From assembly GCF_001577835.2 (NCBI RefSeq), contig NC_029536.1, forward strand, positions 124,001 to 188,000: a stretch of DNA of 64,000 nucleotides. The letters are read 5' to 3'. The position numbers and the translations under genes were made by a program. The notes under the pieces were generated by a model that made no database searches, was not told the origin of the DNA, and saw nothing but the letters and a program-made list of their open reading frames with translations. The DNA comes from Coturnix japonica. Taxonomy: Eukaryota > Chordata > Aves > Galliformes > Phasianidae. Shown piece by piece: positions 13,101 through 31,549 of this stretch (position 1 is the stretch's first letter; the number at the start of each line of letters is the position of its first letter).

Positions 13101-13835
13101 TATAAAAAGAATTCGCTTCAGATGGGAAACTGGATCTAAGCTCATTTCCTATGGCCCGGTCATGGAGAGAAGAGAGAGCTAAAAAAGAAAAGCCCAAAAG
13201 CAATGCAAAAAGGGCAGATCAAACCAACCCTTTCTGCTCTTCTCTCTAATTGCTTCCAGTAGGTTCTTCCAAAATCTGGGGCAGAAGGTTGGTTTCCAGC
13301 ATGAATATTCAGCTCAGGGATGAACACGCCCACGTGGGCTGTCGGCGTGCCTGGCCACGGCGCCGAGCTGGGCAAAGGGACGCGAGCTGAAAATAGGCTG
13401 GGTAGCACCCTGCTCTAGCCTCCGGGTTGGGAAATTTTGTGTCTTCCTCCCTAATATTTTCCCTAGAGAGCAGGAAGGGGTGTAGAAGGCAGAGAAGGTT
13501 GCAAACCCCAACGTGCTGCTGCAAAAATGCCTCTGAGGTCATCTTGCATTCTCCCTGTTGAGAGGATTGTCCCATTTTGGTGCATGGGTCTGGGAGTGGG
13601 GTGGCACCAAGCCAGCTGCCCTCCCTTCCCATCCCTTCCCTCCCTCCTGAGATCATTTTCCTGTGGATCTGGAGGGTCCTGTATTGGAGTGAGGGCTTCA
13701 TAGTCAGCATCACAAGCACTGAGAGTTCTGAAGGTGGATTGATTCACTGTGGGGGGTTGGTCGAGGAAGAGGAAGAGGAGGAAGGGAGGAAGACGCTCTG
13801 CAGTGTGCCCATCACTGGGGTGTCCCGGCAGCGAG
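10136..13835. other. Divergent PADI1/PADI2 intergenic region
   Basis: No coding exon is visible in the 3.7 kb between the two start codons, so it must hold both promoters. Seen in it: a G/T-rich tract at 10860-10955, a short TTA run near 11460-11477, and TATA-like strings TATATAAG at 12847, TATAAATA at 12861 and TATAAAA at 13101, all on the plus strand facing PADI2. A weak TTTTAAT string about 85 bases before the PADI1 ATG is the only TATA-like element near that gene. Transcription starts cannot be fixed from sequence alone. Confidence 0.5.
10860..10955 (+). repeat. G/T-rich low-complexity tract
   Basis: The plus strand carries almost only T and G here, including GTTGTTGTTGTTG and a T9 run, hence strong strand asymmetry. 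It lies between the divergent PADI promoters. Confidence 0.7.
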
Positions 13836-16800
13836 ATGCCGTGGGAGCGCACACTGCGGCTGCAGCCCGGGAGCCGCATCCATGCACTGTGTGTGCTGGG
13901 CACCCACATCGCCACCGACGTCTATGGGTGAGTGGGGTGTGGTGTCCCCCAACCCCCTTTTCTCCCTCTGCAGATTCCCTGCAAAGCCACAGTTTGGTGA
14001 TTTGATGCAATCCATCTGCACAAATCCTCAATGGGCTTTGCAAAGCTGCACAAATTCCCAAACCCTTCAAGCATCAGCATGTGCATGGGTTTGCAAGGGC
14101 AATGGGTTTGGTCCATATCTCAGAAAATTACTGGAGAGCATTGAGATCAGCAGGGATGGGGCATTTCAAGCAGTACACATGGGGACGAATGGAAAGGAGA
14201 GGGAAGGAAAGCAGAAACTGGGGACGATCTGTGTCTTGCCATGTAACCCCCTAAAACAATTCCAATGCTGCCCTTCAAGGTAATTGCAAGAAAAATAAAG
14301 GAGACATGCTTTGATCCCTGTGCTCAACCAGCTGCTTTTGCAAATCTCAAGCTGAACAGCGCATCTGGATTCCCTCTGGGTCCAACCTCCTCCCGGTGGG
14401 ATTCCCCAGGCTCACAAACTATGAGTTTTGCATGGGTAATTAAACAGAAAGGAGCAATTTAAGAAATGCCCGGGCAGCATCAAGCTGGCTCTCAGGTTTC
14501 CACGCTCAGAATCCCAATAAATGATGCTGTAACAGTGATCCTGTGCCAGTGCTCGGATGTCAGTGCTCAAAGGGAGCCTGGATTTCAGGAGCCCAAAAAT
14601 AATAAACCCAGATTAATGAGAAATGAGGAATGGGAGAAGTGAAGGGGATGCAAGGGAAAAGCAATTTGGACTGGAAGTGGTGCTTTCGATGTAATAAAAT
14701 CACCCCCAAAATTAGAGTTTCCCATGGTAAAATTCTCTGATCTGGGAAACTCTATTTGGCAAACAAACACAGACTCAAAGTGCACACCAAGCTGGGCTGT
14801 TAGGTTAAAGCAGCACAGAATGCTTTGGCTGTAATTACAGAAAATGGCAATCTGCACCAAAGGCTACAATATAGTCATTTTGCTAAAACAGCATGTTCTG
14901 CACTAAAAAATAGATCACTTAAAACATTCCCAGGCAGCAAAGGAAGGTAGAAAGGAGGTGGTGATGAGCACAGAGTCATGCAGTTTGGGTGGTGAGATTA
15001 ATTACATTTGGGTGATTTTGGGCTCTAGATCTGCAGACCAATGAAAATAGGGTGCTCAGACCTTTGAAAATAGGATGCCTTGTTTGCAGGGCAGCCCCAG
15101 CTGGGGCAGTCGCCTTTGGGGTGAAGCACACAGAGGGGGTGAACGTGGAGGTGGCTTTTCGGGGCCAAGCTGAGCCAGGACTACTGCCTGGTGTGTCACA
15201 CTGGCCACTGAATGAGGGGGCAGTGCTGAGGTTCAGCATGAACCGGGCCAGCACTGAAGTCAATGACAATAAGGTAAGACTCAGTGTGCTGGATGCTGGA
15301 CCCCTTTCCTGGCTGGAGGCGGATTGCATCCTTCTAAAAGTGAGGGGATTTGGGTCTTCCAGGTAATTGTCATCTTCTATGCAGAGGGAGGACAGCCCAT
15401 TGACCAAGCCAGGGTCTTCCTCACTGGCATTGGTGAGTATGAAGGCTACAGCTATGAGCAGGTTCGCTAGATGGAGGAGGTCATTTACATCATGTGCCCT
15501 ATCTTGGACTCAGGGATCTCCCTGGACGTCGACGCAGATCGAGATGGCATGGTGGAAAAGAACAACCCCAACAAGGTAATAACCCAGCTGCATGGGAAGT
15601 CCTGTATCTTGCAGGAGCCTTGTCAGCGGACAGAGCATCCCTATCCCACTGAGCCCTGGCATGGTGTTACAGGCCAGCTGGACATGGGGACCTGAGGGAC
15701 ATGGGGCCATCCTGCTGGTCACCTGCGACAGAGACAGCCCCTTGAGCCCTGCCCCAGATTGTGACGATGAAAGGGTATTCAGCAAAGAAGGTAACGTAGC
15801 CCCAGTCCCAGCTCCACTTCAAAAACAAAGCAAAATCACAGCTATTCCCCCCTCTTTAATTTTTTGGGGGCACAAAGGCTTGCTTGGGAATTGGTTACTC
15901 TCTGCCCTGACTCAGCCACGCTGCTGAGTAAGCTCCCTATGTGGGATCATGCTCCTGTCCTCATATTTTGTTTTAATTACCGCCTGGGGGTCATGCCAGG
16001 GCACAGAGCATGGCCAAAAAAACAGCAGGACTCAGTCAAGGGATGCTTGGGGCCAGGCAGCCAGGAATACACGCCTGTTCCTGCAAAACCAAACCATGCT
16101 AAGCCAGTGCCCATCGACTTCCTGAGGCCAGGGACTGGCTGTGCCAGGGAGAAAAAATAAAATAAAGGTATTTGTGCCATGCAAAAGCCACAAGCCTTGC
16201 TAGCAGGGCTGCAGGATGATATTCCAGCATGCATGGCAAGGTTGGTGGCAAGGAAAGCACACGCTGCTGGGCACAGCGCAGCAGAGCTGCACCCAGGTTT
16301 ATTCTTGTATGCACCCAGATTTGCTGGATATGTCTCGGATGGTGTTACGGATCGAAGGGCCACAGCATCTGCCCCGGGGATATGAAATTGTGCTCTACGT
16401 TCACATGTCTGATGCTGACAAAGTTGGGGTCTTTCATATGCAGAGTAAGTCTTTGGTTTGGGATGTTTTATCTCCACAAGCTATTGTCTTCCCATCACTG
16501 ATTTTGTTCAGTCCGTGCTCCCCAGCCTGCACTTCCTTGTTCCCTCATCATTTCTTCCCTTGGTCTTTCTAGCCTTGAATCTTATTTATCCATTGGAAAA
16601 CTCAAGAGACATACGGTGGTAAAGCCATTTATCCAAGGTCACCTAGCAAAGAAGTAGCAAAAAACCCCTCAAGTCCTGACATCCAGAGCAGGCAACATGC
16701 TCTGAGACATATTATCCCTCCTTGTTCCCTGCTGTGGACGTGGTGTTTTGTTCCCTGGACCGACCTAGCCCACACAGATGTGCCATTAAATTCATTAAAT

Positions 16801-19800
16801 CCATCAGCACAGGGTTTGGTGGCAGACTGGGGTCTGCCAGGGCAGAAGCCCCATGAGAATCTCTTTGCAATGCTGGCTCTATCCAAAGACAGGCTTTCAG
16901 ACACCCACCTTGTGCACAATTACAAAATCCCAAGCGCCAAGCTACTCTTTCAAGGTATTTGCTTCTACCCACAGAGTTTAACCTTTGGCATAAAAGGATG
17001 ATGGAAATTCCTTGTGCACAAGCAGAACAGGTCCAAACCCACCAGGAATTCCGGAAATCACCTGCTTTTGCTGAAATTACCTTTTGGTCCTTGCAGACCC
17101 GTTCTTCGGGCAGCACTATGTCCACGTGTTGGGCAGGAGGAAGCTGTGCCACGTTGTGCAATATACCGGTGGAGCTGCTGAGCTTGAGTTCTTCGTCGAG
17201 GGGCTGCAGTTTCCTGATGAGACCTTCCCTGGGCTGATCTCCATCCACGTCAGCCTCCTGGAGACCTTGGCTGAGGTTGGGGTCTCCACTGAAAGGAGAC
17301 AGGAGAAGGATGAAAAAACCCAAGGGCCATGGGGATGAGGAAAGGATTATTATCTTATCCTAAAATGAGCTCAAGGTGGGGTATTTGGGGGGTAAACTGG
17401 GAGGGGAAGGTCCCTGATTTCTGCTTGCATCCCCCCAGGGAATCCCCCTGTCGCCAATTTTCACTGACACAGTGGTGTTCAGGGTAGCACCATGGATCAT
17501 GATGCCCAGCACGTTGGCACCGGAGAATGTCTTCGTCTGCAGGTATAGCCCAAGTGATGAGGTCTCAATGGCTAAATGGGCATTGGCCACACCAGCAGTC
17601 CTCATCCCCTTTCTGCCCATCTCCAGTGTGAAGGACAACTACCTCTACATCAAGGAGATCAAAAACCTTGTCAACAAGGCTGGCTGTGACCTGAAGGTTT
17701 GCTTTGGCTACATCAACCGTGGGGACCGCTGGATGCAGGTAGGTGAGCAGAGGGGAGGGGGCAAAGTCTTCCTTCCTTGATGTGCCCCATGGGGGTTTTC
17801 ATTCCCGTTTTAGGATGAAATCGAGTTTGGCTACACCCAAGCCCCCCACAAAAGCTTTGCAGTGGTGCTGGACTCCCCCCAGGACACAGGGCTGGAGCAA
17901 TTCCCCATAAAGGAGCTGCTGGTAATCCCACATGCATTATAATGAATTACATGAAAGATGAGAGTGTAGCACCATTTCTTCCCTGCATGAAGCAGAGGAC
18001 TTCAGCCAAGAGGTGTATGTCTTCATTCCCAATATGTGAGCAATCATTTAGGTAGGAAATGACCTTTGAGATCGAGCCCCAAAACCAATCTAACCTACAG
18101 AGCTCCTCTCCTCCCTCTTTAGGAATTGTCTTGCTTCATATTCAGAGAAGCAATTTCAGCCCCTGGAGCTGCCAACATGTTACACTTCAATTTCTGCTTT
18201 GGAGTCTCCCCTAATCCCGCTGTTATCTTCCCAGTCTCAGACAGGACTGTATAGCCAAACATAGGGCAGCTCCTCCTCTCAGGCAGCCACAGCCTAAGCC
18301 CCGCAACCCCACACCAAGGAAAAAGGAGACCGGAGGGAATTAGCCTGTCAGAATCCTCTGGAACTGATAGGGCTCAGATGCTGCCCACAAACCTGGGATG
18401 AACCAGCACCTAGACAGCTGAACCCTCCTGGCTCTGTGGTTCACTTAATTGAAATGGGTGGGAGCAGGTGTTGCATACTCAGTGCATCCTCTCCCAGCTT
18501 CGTCAAACATCCCACTTTTTTAAACAAAAAAATAACTCTTAGACCATAATTACATACCCTTGGGTGTCCTGGCTTTTTTTTTTTCCCCATAAGCACATCC
18601 CTGCATCCCACTTCCCTGCTTCATTTCTGTCACCTTGGGGTGACACTGAGGTTGCTGCACCCAGTTGAAGCTGGACCTGGCAGGATGCCTGTGCAGGGCT
18701 GGTGTGGACAGAGCAGCACACTGTGTGCGTATCCATTTACTGCAAACACCCCTGTGTCCATTCCAGCAAATTAGGAGAAATCTGTGTTAACTGGAACACT
18801 CCGATGGTTTACCACTAAGGAAACCCAACACTCAGAGATTTAATGGAAAACAACAGCTATCTGATCCTGTCCAGACCCACATTGGCTTGAAACAGAGAGC
18901 AAGGACAAGACTTAGGGCCCCAGTGCCACTTTCACCCTGTTTGTAGGACTACAATCTCTCCCTTGGCCATTAGCCCCTGGCACAATCCATCAGTGGCACC
19001 ACAGGTTAATCACCCAACACCTCAAATCCCTGATATATTCAGTCCTGAAAATCAGGCTTAGATGAGATTTAAGCAAAGCCTACCCCTTCGGGTGGCTCTT
19101 ATGCCTGGGGAGGATTTACCTTCAGGGACTGGAGCTCATCCCACTCTGCACCAGCCAGCCAGAAACTCTACTTTATGGCTGCCCCAGAATCTAATTAGCT
19201 TAACATGGACGCTTAAACAGCAGCTGCAAGATAGCAGAGACCCACACTTCTAGCATTCACCATTTATTACTGAGCCCAGATGCCCCAGGGACTCTCACTC
19301 TCTTGCTTTTCCTTTAGGGCTGCATCTCCCCCTCAGTATTTTCACCTGCTGGAGCATATATGAGCCCAGCAGGAGAGATAAGGACACAGAGGGACCCAGG
19401 GCGATGCCCACAGCCATTTCCCTTCCTGCAGGGCCCTGATTTTGGCTATGTACGCAGAGAGCCTCTCTTCAAGGCCATCTCCAGCCTTGACTCCTTTGGC
19501 AACTTAGAGGTGAGCCCACCTGTCACTGCAGCGGGGAAGGAGTATCCACTGGGAAGGATCCTCATTGGCAGCAGCTTCCCCACGTAAGAGATGGGAAACC
19601 TGTGTTTGGGGGCAAAGGAATTACAGGTACCCCTAAGTACCATCAAAAAACATATTAAGCCACTTACCTGACCATTCAATGACCAACTGTGAATTATCCT
19701 CTTATGGTGCTGGTGTGCTTAATTTCACTGCCTTCATTTCTTCCATCTTGGGGGAAATTTGTGTGCATGTGCATAGTGATGGATAAATATTTATTCCCCT

Positions 19801-22043
19801 TATCCCCCCTCTCAGGGGTCACTGGCATTGAGGGACATAGATAAGTGGGCACAGTGGTGATGGGTTGGTGGTTGGACTTGATGATCTTACTATTTTCCAA
19901 TGATTCCATGACTTTGCCTCCAGCCCTGCAGGAAGGAGAATGACCAGAGTGGTACGGGATTTCCTCTTCGCCCAGAAGGTGCAGGCTCCTGTGGAACTCT
20001 TCTCTGACTGGTTGGCCATGGGCCATGTCAATGAGTTTGTCACTTTTGTGCCCAGCCCTGATGCAAAGGTACCCCAAAATCCTGTGCTGTTCTATGGTTT
20101 CCCCTCTGGGTAACTAATCCCATCAGGGAAAATCCCAAAGCTCATTTCCTTGAGTCCAAGCTGGTGTTTCCTTGGCTTCTCTCCCATGTCCCTAGAAGGA
20201 GGGCTCAGGCCACAAGAAGATACATTCTTAACTAACAGCAAAAGTCTTTATGTTTAAGAACTTAACCTCAACCTTCCTGCACAAAGCCAAAAATGAACCT
20301 GCAGGGGCAGTTTTCACAGGAAGAAGGACTAACATGGTGCTTTGGGGTGAGCTCCTTTTGGTGACCTTTCTTCCTCCTGCTTCCCCCAGCGATTTCGGAT
20401 GCTGATGGCCAGCCCTGCAGCATGCTACAAGCTCTTTCGGCAGAAGCAGAAGGAGGGTCTGGGTGAAGCAACTATGTTCAAAGGCAAGTGTGCAGCAGGC
20501 AGCCTGGGGGGAGCTGTGCAAATCCCAGCCAGGGTGGGTGGAAGCCTGTTGTTCCCTGTCCCTAAAATAAAAGTTGAGCTTTGATGCAGGGCAGGACAGT
20601 CCAAGGGCGGCAGCACTCAACGTGCCTAGAGCAACGTGCATGAGTTGGGAATGTGAGGAAGGGGACATTTTCCCATTCCATTGCCCTTCAAGGCTGGCAA
20701 GAGGGGCTGGCATGCCTGTCCTTGCAGCAAGATGCCTGCCCACCCTCAAGCCCTATTTTGGGAAGGCGAGTGGGATGGGATAAAGCCCTGTGCATCGAGA
20801 GGATGCTGGTGGAGTGGGACGGAAGATCTCCGTAAATGCCAGCTCCAGCAGAGTGACACATTGGGGGGTCTCGTGTCACCCCAGATACATTCCAGTCTCT
20901 CTGGACTGGCAGCCAGTTTGGGCAGCCTCTGATCAAAGTTTTGCTTGAGATGAAATTCATCTGTATGCACTGAGATCAGAGAAGGACACCATGGGGCCCC
21001 CCGGGAGTCTGCCCTTTGATTTGGCTTCTGTGGAGGAGATACCTCCAATTTTATGGAGCTTGGGTTGCACAAAAACTGTTATTCTATTAGTGATATGTAT
21101 ATCACCTGTTGGGGTTTGTATTTGTAGGGTATTCAGGGACAGACACAAAACGGGTGACCATTAACAAGGTCCTTTCCAATGGCATCATGATGCAGCAGAA
21201 TCAATATGTCCAGGTAACAGTCCATATTTCTGAAAACTCTCAGGGGAGAAATTGCATTTAGTTACTCTCCTTCTGGGTGAGACGATGTCTAAAAGCCATT
21301 CTCAGGAACCTTGCTTGCCTGCTTATCACCCTGGTCCCTTCTTCTCCACTCCTTCCAGCGCTGTATTGACTGGAACAGGGACATCCTCAAGAAAGAACTG
21401 GGCTTGACAGAGGAAGACATCATTGACGTTCCAGCCCTCTTCAAGCTCGACAAGGGCAAGGCCATGCCATACTTTCCCAACATGGTGAGAGGTGTCCCTG
21501 CTGCTCGTGTCCCCTTCAGCCAGTGGCTGTGGGTTCTGAGTTATGGAGAGGAAAAGCAGCTAAGCCTCCAGCCATGAGCCCCTGCTCCCCAAGGATGTCT
21601 AAAAAGCATAGTATTTTCATGTCCAGAAAGGGAAAATATCCCCATCTGAGCTTGACAGTGCTGGATTTCCTGGGGGAGGGAGTAATGACCATGATGCAAT
21701 TTGGGGTGACCCCAATGGATGAGGGTCAGCAGCTGCTATAAAGGCCTTTGGATTATTGGTTCCGTGACCGACCAGGTGGGTCGCTGGGTGTCTCTTTGTC
21801 ACCCCACAGGTCCCCATGCTCATCCTGTCCAAGGAGCTGGGTATCCCGAAGCCCTTTGGGCCGCTGGTGGGAGGCGAGTGCTGCTTGGAGCACCACGTCC
21901 GCAGCCTCCTGGAGCCGCTGGGCCTGCGGTGCTGCTTCCTGGAGGACATCTCGTCGTACCACGGGCGGCTGGGGGAGGTGCACTGCGGCACCAACGTCCA
22001 GCGCCGGCCCTTTGCCTTCCGCTGGTGGCACGTCACCCCCTAG
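13836..22043 (+). CDS. PADI2: Peptidylarginine deiminase 2 (16 exons, complete)
   Basis: Protein-arginine deiminase next to SDHB, as in mammals. Coding exons: 13836-13927, 15090-15273, 15363-15432, 15514-15575, 15673-15790, 16319-16444, 17097-17275, 17439-17542, 17627-17738, 17814-17921, 19432-19583, 19924-20068, 20390-20483, 21128-21213, 21359-21484, 21810-22043. Total 1992 nt, 663 residues (human 665, from memory). PADI2-type traits: the acidic calcium loop [32 protein letters not shown], and [15 protein letters not shown]. Asp350 (RWMQD), His470 and Cys645 (HCGTNV) are present, but the second aspartate of GHVDEF reads Asn472 (AAT at 20030-20032). The substrate-side loop reads [10 protein letters not shown], where I recall SPRDGNLKDF in human PADI2. 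The exon 13 donor is GC (GCAAGT) and the exon 7 donor is GTTGGG. The frame is otherwise intact, so it does not look like a pseudogene. Confidence 0.95.
17922..19431 (+). other. PADI2 intron 10, no gene seen
   Basis: This 1.5 kb holds no exon that I can recognise. A diverged CR1-like piece may lie at about 18050-18115 on the minus strand (GGTAGGAAATGACCTTTGAG), but it is too short to be sure. Confidence 0.4.
19835..19912 (+). mobile_element. CR1 LINE 3' tail, in PADI2 intron 11
   Basis: It reads GGTTGGTGGTTGGACTTGAT, then TTTTCCAATGATTCCATGA, the classic CR1 3' end. It stops 11 bases before exon 12, so it lies against or inside the polypyrimidine tract of that acceptor. Confidence 0.75.
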
Positions 22044-22100
22044 GCAGGCTGCCCCTATGGCCCGCTCTGTCAGCATGTGTTGTTTTAAATGCGGTGAACT

Positions 22101-22106
22101 AATAAA
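22101..22106 (+). terminator. PADI2 poly(A) signal
   Basis: AATAAA lies 58 bases after the PADI2 stop, and no other signal is seen before the SDHB promoter. Confidence 0.8.
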
Positions 22107-22179
22107 TTTGCTGTGAGAAATGAGGCGGGGAGTGTCTTAATAATGGTGAGGACGGCAGGAGGATGAGGGCGGCACTGAG

Positions 22180-22507
22180 GGGAGGGCGCCATTTTGGGCC
22201 TTGGTACTGCCATTTCGATGGGCGAGCACTGCGACCTAGTCTGCAAAAAGGAAGAGGATAAGAATTACGTATAAGGAGGAAAGGAATTACGGATAAGGGA
22301 GACGCAGCCGTCTGACAGCTCCGAAAATGACGGGATCCGATGGTGCCGGTACTGCGCATCCTCCTGCGTCACACCCAATATGGCCGCCCAACACCCAATA
22401 TGGCCGCCCAACAACCAATATGGCCGCCCACACACCCAATATGGCCGCCGGCAGGTGCCGCCCTCAGGGAACACTTCTGGGGCGGAGCGGAACTGCGCAG
22501 CGCCAAA
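22180..22507 (+). promoter_or_regulatory. SDHB promoter with clustered YY1-type motifs
   Basis: A GC-rich stretch between the PADI2 poly(A) signal and the SDHB ATG. Two reverse-oriented YY1-like cores (CGCCATTTTGGG near 22188, TGCCATTTCGA near 22208) precede four tandem AATATGGCCGCC copies, and the SDHB start codon itself sits in AAAATGGCGGCGG. Two ACTGCGCA strings resembling half of an NRF-1 site are present. No TATA box is visible. Confidence 0.7.
22371..22449 (+). repeat. 20-bp tandem repeat x4 carrying a YY1-like core
   Basis: Four near-identical units of about 20 bp; the AATATGGCCGCC cores start at 22377, 22397, 22417 and 22438. The last spacing is one base longer. Unit changes are confined to the ACACCC/ACAACC/CACACCC spacer and the core is unchanged in all four. 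Confidence 0.9.
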
Positions 22508-30302
<7,795 letters not shown>

Positions 30303-30417
30303 CGCTGTGACGCTGTAACGTTGTGACGCTGCTCCTGACGGACACAGCCGCGCTGCACCGCGATGTAACCTGGATCCAGCAGGAACGTTGGTGGTTTTTC
30401 CATGTGCTTGTGCGTAC

Positions 30418-30423
30418 AATAAA
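30418..30423 (+). terminator. SDHB poly(A) signal
   Basis: AATAAA about 115 bases past the SDHB stop, followed by a GT-containing stretch. Cleavage near 30440 leaves only about 250 bases to the MRPS16 start codon. Confidence 0.8.
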
Positions 30424-30479
30424 CAATCGCTGTAAGGAACAATTGGGAGCCGGTGACTCATTAACAATATGGAGCCGAT

Positions 30480-30696
30480 TCCGCCGCCTGTTCAATGCAG
30501 GCCCGTGGCAGCAGCGCGGCGCTTTGTCCCGTTGTGGCGGCTCCGTTTTCCCGCGCTGCTCATTATTTCCCGCTCTCCATGGCGGCCGCGCGCGCCCCCT
30601 CCCGGAAGTCGGCGCCGTGCGGGGGCTGCCGGTCGTTTCCCGTCTCGCCGGAAGTACGTCATCACTTCGCGACGCCGGAGGAGAGGACCCGCCATC
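30480..30696 (+). promoter_or_regulatory. MRPS16 CpG-rich promoter with two ETS sites and a CRE-like site
   Basis: CpG-dense sequence directly before the MRPS16 ATG. CCGGAAGT occurs at 30602-30609 and 30648-30655, the ETS/GABP (NRF-2) motif common in nuclear genes for mitochondrial proteins. ACGTCA at 30656-30661 abuts the second. A CCATGGCGGCC string near 30578 resembles a YY1 site. No TATA box. Confidence 0.7.
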
Positions 30697-31282
30697 ATGG
30701 TTCATCTCGGTGAGTACCCGCGATCGCGGCCCGTTGTTGTTGTACCGAGCGCCCCGTGACCGCCCGGCGCTGTCCCGCAGGTGGCGGCCTCCTGAGGGGT
30801 CATTACCGGGGCGGACACGTCGTCATCCGTTTCGCCCTCGGCGGCTGCACCAACCGCCCGTTCTACCGCATCGTGGCGGCGCACAGCAAACGGGCCCGGG
30901 ACGGGAAGTACCTGGAGCAGCTGGGCTGCATCGACCCGCTGCCCAACGCGCACGGAGAGAAAGTGGCGGGGCTGAACCTGGAGCGGCTGCGGCACTGGCT
31001 GGGATGCGGCGCGCAGCTGACACGGCCGGCAGAGAAACTGCTGGGTACGTGACGGAGGAACGGGAACGGGACGGGGACGGGACGGGGACGGGACGCGGCG
31101 GTTCGTGTCGCTGAGCGCGGCTCGTTTCAGGCCTGGCCGGGTTCCTGCCGCTGCACCCCATGACCGTCACCAACGCCGAGCGGATCCGGCGGCGGCAGCG
31201 ACGAGCACAAGGATCCATCGCGCCCCCTGCGGACGGCGGAGCGCAGGAACCCGGCACCGCGCAGCCCCCGAGTGAACAGTGA
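30697..31282 (+). CDS. MRPS16: Mitochondrial ribosomal protein bS16m (3 coding exons, complete)
   Basis: Small-subunit protein of the mitoribosome. Coding exons: 30697-30709 (only MVHL plus one base), 30781-31044 and 31131-31282; 429 nt, 142 residues (human 137, from memory). The S16 core is clear: [20 protein letters not shown], then [35 protein letters not shown] and the C-terminal [13 protein letters not shown]. Like bacterial S16 it is short, with a basic tail (RRRQRRAQ). The last codons, Ser-Glu-Gln-stop, have the same bases as the minisatellite that follows. It lies a few hundred bases behind SDHB in the same direction. Human MRPS16 is on chromosome 10, not beside SDHB. Confidence 0.96.
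31062..31097 (+). repeat. GGGAC-type short tandem run in MRPS16 intron 2
   Basis: About six imperfect GGGAC/GGGGAC units just inside the second intron. A longer array of the same pentamer occurs at 62181-62220. Confidence 0.6.
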
Positions 31283-31469
31283 GTGAACAGTGAGTGAACA
31301 GTGAGTGAACAGTGAGTGAACAGTGAGTGAACAGTGAGTGAACAGTGAGTGAACAGTGAGTGAANNNNNNNNNNCAGTGAGTGAACAGTGAGTGAACAGT
31401 GAGTGAACAGTGAGTGAACAGTGAGTGAACAGTGAGTGAACAGTGAGTGAACAGTGAGTGAACAGTGAG
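31271..31469 (+). repeat. 11-bp minisatellite forming the MRPS16 3'UTR
   Basis: The unit GTGAACAGTGA repeats with hardly any change, about 18 visible copies, starting within the last three sense codons and stop of MRPS16. Ten N at 31365-31374 mark an assembly gap, so the true copy number is unknown. Confidence 0.95.
31365..31374. other. Assembly gap (10 N)
   Basis: A run of exactly ten N inside the minisatellite, so its real length need not be ten. Confidence 0.99.
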
Positions 31470-31494
31470 CGCTGCTCCCCGTGCACAGTACGGC

Positions 31495-31500
31495 ATTAAA
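31495..31500 (+). terminator. MRPS16 poly(A) signal (ATTAAA)
   Basis: ATTAAA right after the minisatellite, followed by a TG-rich downstream element (the TG microsatellite). It is the first plausible signal past the stop codon. Confidence 0.6.
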
Positions 31501-31505
31501 ACGCG

Positions 31506-31506
<1 letters not shown>

Positions 31507-31542
<36 letters not shown>
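31507..31542 (+). repeat. (TG)18 microsatellite
   Basis: Uninterrupted TG dinucleotides, 18 units. Its place just past ATTAAA means it could act as the GU-rich downstream element for MRPS16 polyadenylation. Confidence 0.95.
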
Positions 31543-31547
<5 letters not shown>

Positions 31548-31549
31548 TC

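Noticed and set aside
30323-31114. 263-codon plus-strand frame over the MRPS16 promoter and exon 2
   Set aside because: It is in another frame than MRPS16 over exon 2 and runs through promoter and intron; a GC-rich shadow.
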